Origin: Epiperipatus broadwayi
Lineage: Eukaryota; Onychophora; Udeonychophora; Euonychophora; Peripatidae
Direction: 5' to 3'
Assembly: GCA_028023455.1 (NCBI GenBank)
Contig: JAQFVV010006293.1
Location: forward strand, 3,891,059-3,955,058
DNA: 64,000 nt
The position numbers and the translations under genes were made by a program. Below the pieces are notes generated by a model. That model did no database searches. It saw only the letters and a program-made list of their open reading frames with translations, and had not been told where the DNA came from. Numbering within the stretch: position 1 is the stretch's first letter; every line of letters begins with the position of its first letter. Positions 61,823 through 64,000 of this stretch are shown here, piece by piece.

Positions 61823-62827
61823 ATGATGGTTATATTATAGTATATAGCAAATTCTAAAAAAACTTTAAAAAAGATTAATAAATTTATAGTTAATATTTTG
61901 TATTGGATTTGTAGATTAGAAAAAGGCATTTTAGTTTATAAGTATTTTAATTTTTTTAAAGTTTTTAAGCAAAATATTAAAAGACAATCACATTTTAAAA
62001 CAGTAAGATTAATATTTGTAAAAGTGTACAGCAGGCTACTTCATTTTTAAAATTTTTTTTTACAATCTATTTGCAAAATTTGCAAATAGGTAATTTTAAA
62101 ACTTCAGAAATTACAGTAAAAACTATCTAATGTAAATAAAAATAACATAAAATAAAATTAAAGATTAATACTAAAGTTATTAAAATAATATTTAGTGGAT
62201 TTTTAAAATTGATATTAATAAATTAAAAAACAACAACACCCAGTTATAAACATTTTGATTCAAGTATCAATACAGATGAAAACATAATAGATAAAGTTGG
62301 TCATATAATTAAATTGGTTGAAGTCTTTAGGATAAAATAATTTAATATTACAAAAAACTTCATTGCCTAAAAAAAAAAAAAAAAAGCTTACAGCAAATTT
62401 TTATTTATGGATCTATTTCGATATTGAACGCTTTAGTTAAGAAATATGTATGTTAAGATTAGTTGAGAAACATGTATGTTAAGATTATTGAGGAAATGTC
62501 AGTAATAAAATATACCCACATAAAACAAAATAAGTATTCCTGATATCATTATAGGTCCAAAAGACTTAAAGAGAATCCAAGTGAGATGGATAAATGATAT
62601 AAAAAAGTTTCAAGTACACGTTGACAGGAAAAAAAAACTAAGATAGAAAGTACTGAAATAAACTTTGAGATTTCTTCATCTTTAATGATATTGCGAATGA
62701 CTGCGGTAATAAGCATTATATAAATACATAGATTAAATAGATATTCACAAATAAATAACTGCAGAACAAAGACTTTTTAAATAGTTTTTTTATATATAGA
62801 ATCAATAAAGGAAAATGCAATACTCAC

Positions 62828-62891
62828 TAGGTGTGATAACAGCTTGATGGTGACATTTTAAGTAGTTTTCCATTCTTGTTTTACTCTTTAA
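62828..62891 (-). CDS. Receptor guanylate cyclase, small ligand-binding domain exon
   Basis: A 64-nt exon with acceptor GGCTGTTTTTAG and a perfect donor A|GTGAGT, entering in phase 0 and leaving in phase 1. It reads LKSKTRMENYLKCHHQAVIT then P, with the split codon giving methionine. The phase and the strong splice sites support it. The peptide itself is less conserved than the later exons, so the call depends on position. Earlier exons for the first half of the ligand-binding domain and the signal peptide would lie beyond 64000. Confidence 0.55.
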
Positions 62892-63875
62892 CTAAAAACA
62901 GCCAGAATATTCATTTACTAATCAATATTAGAGAGTTAATTGGATTTTTGTGCTTCAAATATTTTTAATAACATCCCGAGCTGGTTAAAAAAATTTCAAG
63001 TTTATTGCCCTTGGACAATTTGTAGGCAGAGCAAGCAGATGCCTTATGGTTGCGTCATAAAGTTCTTAACCTAACACGTGATTATTAATAACTATTAGTG
63101 CAGTATGGTTTTTCTATATTTCTATTGTTAATAGTATACTGTCATTTGTCTTTATGATTGAAGTCTTCAAACAAATATTACTCCGCATTTGTATTTTCTG
63201 CTTAAATTACGTTTTATAAATTCAATAATGATATTTACATTTCCATCTTTTTTTTAAAATAAGCTAGTACTAATATTTTTAAAATTTCTGTTTTATTTTT
63301 AAAATAAAATCATATTCTTCACGACCATTTTCAGTATAGACTAAATTTTTTTAAAAAAATATATTTTTTCCACTTCTAAATTTTAACATTTCTATTTCTT
63401 TAAAAAAAATTTTTTTTATTCATCTAATATAAAATCAATCAAATCAAGATGATTAAATATTTTTTAATTCCAATAACAATTCTCATTCAATAAAAAAATA
63501 AGTTCTCTATGCCACCCAACTATTACAAAATGACTGACAGAATATATAGCAATAAAATAGAAGAGAAAAAAACCCACCAATATTTTACGAAAATTAATTA
63601 TAAATAAATCTTCCAAAATAAAATAAAAAATAATTGGTTTTAAAGTGATAAATAATTATTAAGATTTTGACATAACTTTTATAGGCAACTTATAATATCT
63701 TTCAAGAGCAACCTTTATTAATCAAAAGATTACAGATTATTTTGGGTCTACTTTCCCGTTACAAATTACAAGGCATTTAATTTTATAAATACTGTATAAC
63801 AAATTATTCATTTCATAACAATTATATCTATATAAGTGTATTCCAATCATATTTAAAATCTATTTGTGCATCGAT
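62892..63875. other. AT-rich non-coding sequence, probably intron
   Basis: A less AT-rich patch near 63000-63080 (ATTTGTAGGCAGAGCAAGCA, then TTGCGTCATAAAGTTC) is unidentified. No exon was recognised. Confidence 0.4.
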
Positions 63876-63884
63876 TAATATGAT

Positions 63885-64000
63885 CTAGCCCTGGATGAGC
63901 ATCTTAAAAGGCCCATGATTGCCACACCTTGGACCCCAAAGCAAAGACCCATTTGCTTCATCCCAATTCAGCATTTTGCCAACTATCACAACAGGCAATG
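63885..64000. other. GC-richer fragment cut by the window edge
   Basis: An abrupt change to balanced composition at the right edge. The plus strand stays open with LDEHLKRPMIATPWTPKQRP. I do not recognise it; it could be the end of a mobile element or of another exon. It cannot be judged without the sequence beyond 64000. Confidence 0.3.

Larger units (their letters stand above)
58730..62827 (-). other. Intron of the receptor gene, 4098 bp
   Basis: Contains a foldback (59287-59563), a TIR transposon (59912-61091) and a compound tetranucleotide array (61199-61822). Nothing is seen in 61860-62820 beyond AT-rich sequence and a poly-A run near 62370. Confidence 0.55.

Noticed and set aside
61141-61840. 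Open frames of IHPS and LPTY repeats
   Set aside because: Same artefact from ATCC and TACC tetranucleotide blocks.

Overview
The window is AT-rich invertebrate genomic DNA (roughly three quarters A+T by eye) with one host gene that I can recognise, split into tiny exons by introns of 3.1 to 7.0 kb, and a heavy load of mobile elements and simple repeats. There is no bacterial-style gene density, operon or CRISPR array. The intron sizes, TCTG/CCTG/ATCC/TATC tetranucleotide arrays, RTE-type LINE fossils, a Penelope-like element and foldback elements all point to a metazoan, possibly a lophotrochozoan or arachnid. I cannot name the species.

Host gene (34695-62891, minus strand): seven exons encode the membrane-proximal half of the extracellular ligand-binding (ANF receptor) domain and the single transmembrane segment of a receptor-type guanylate cyclase. 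The reading phase is compatible at every junction. The N-terminal exons should lie beyond the right edge. The kinase-homology and cyclase exons were not found and should lie to the left, either inside the window and missed or beyond it.

Layout. 1-2580: decayed RTE LINE, minus strand. 2581-3060: possible LTR-element RT scrap. About 4031-4555: small element with inverted ends, a GC-rich hairpin and a TATA box. 6007-17726: complete but broken Ty3/gypsy-type LTR retrotransposon, minus strand, with unusually long LTRs of about 3.07 kb. 18.1-20.8 kb: tRNA-like SINE head, foldback and GC-richer islands. 21.4-32.2 kb: a 1.7-kb direct repeat pair enclosing a decayed gag-protease relic. 32.4-32.7 kb: foldback. 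34.7-62.9 kb: the receptor gene, whose introns hold a second RTE fossil (41-42.9 kb), tandem repeats, a foldback (47.3 kb), a roughly 1-kb CCTG array (50.2-51.2 kb), another LINE fossil (52.4-53.2 kb), a third RTE fossil (55.6-56.6 kb), a 1.6-kb near-perfect palindrome made of two head-to-head Penelope-like endonuclease copies (56.8-58.4 kb), a foldback (59.3 kb), a TA-flanked terminal-inverted-repeat transposon (59.9-61.1 kb) and a compound tetranucleotide array (61.2-61.8 kb).

How it fits together: the receptor gene is the only host coding unit seen, and everything else is mobile or repetitive DNA. Its minus-strand pre-mRNA would carry an 800-bp hairpin, a (CAGG)n tract of about 250 units and several smaller foldbacks, so RNA structure in these introns is the most interesting aspect of the window. 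All coordinates and similarities come from reading the sequence by eye. No database search or alignment program was used.
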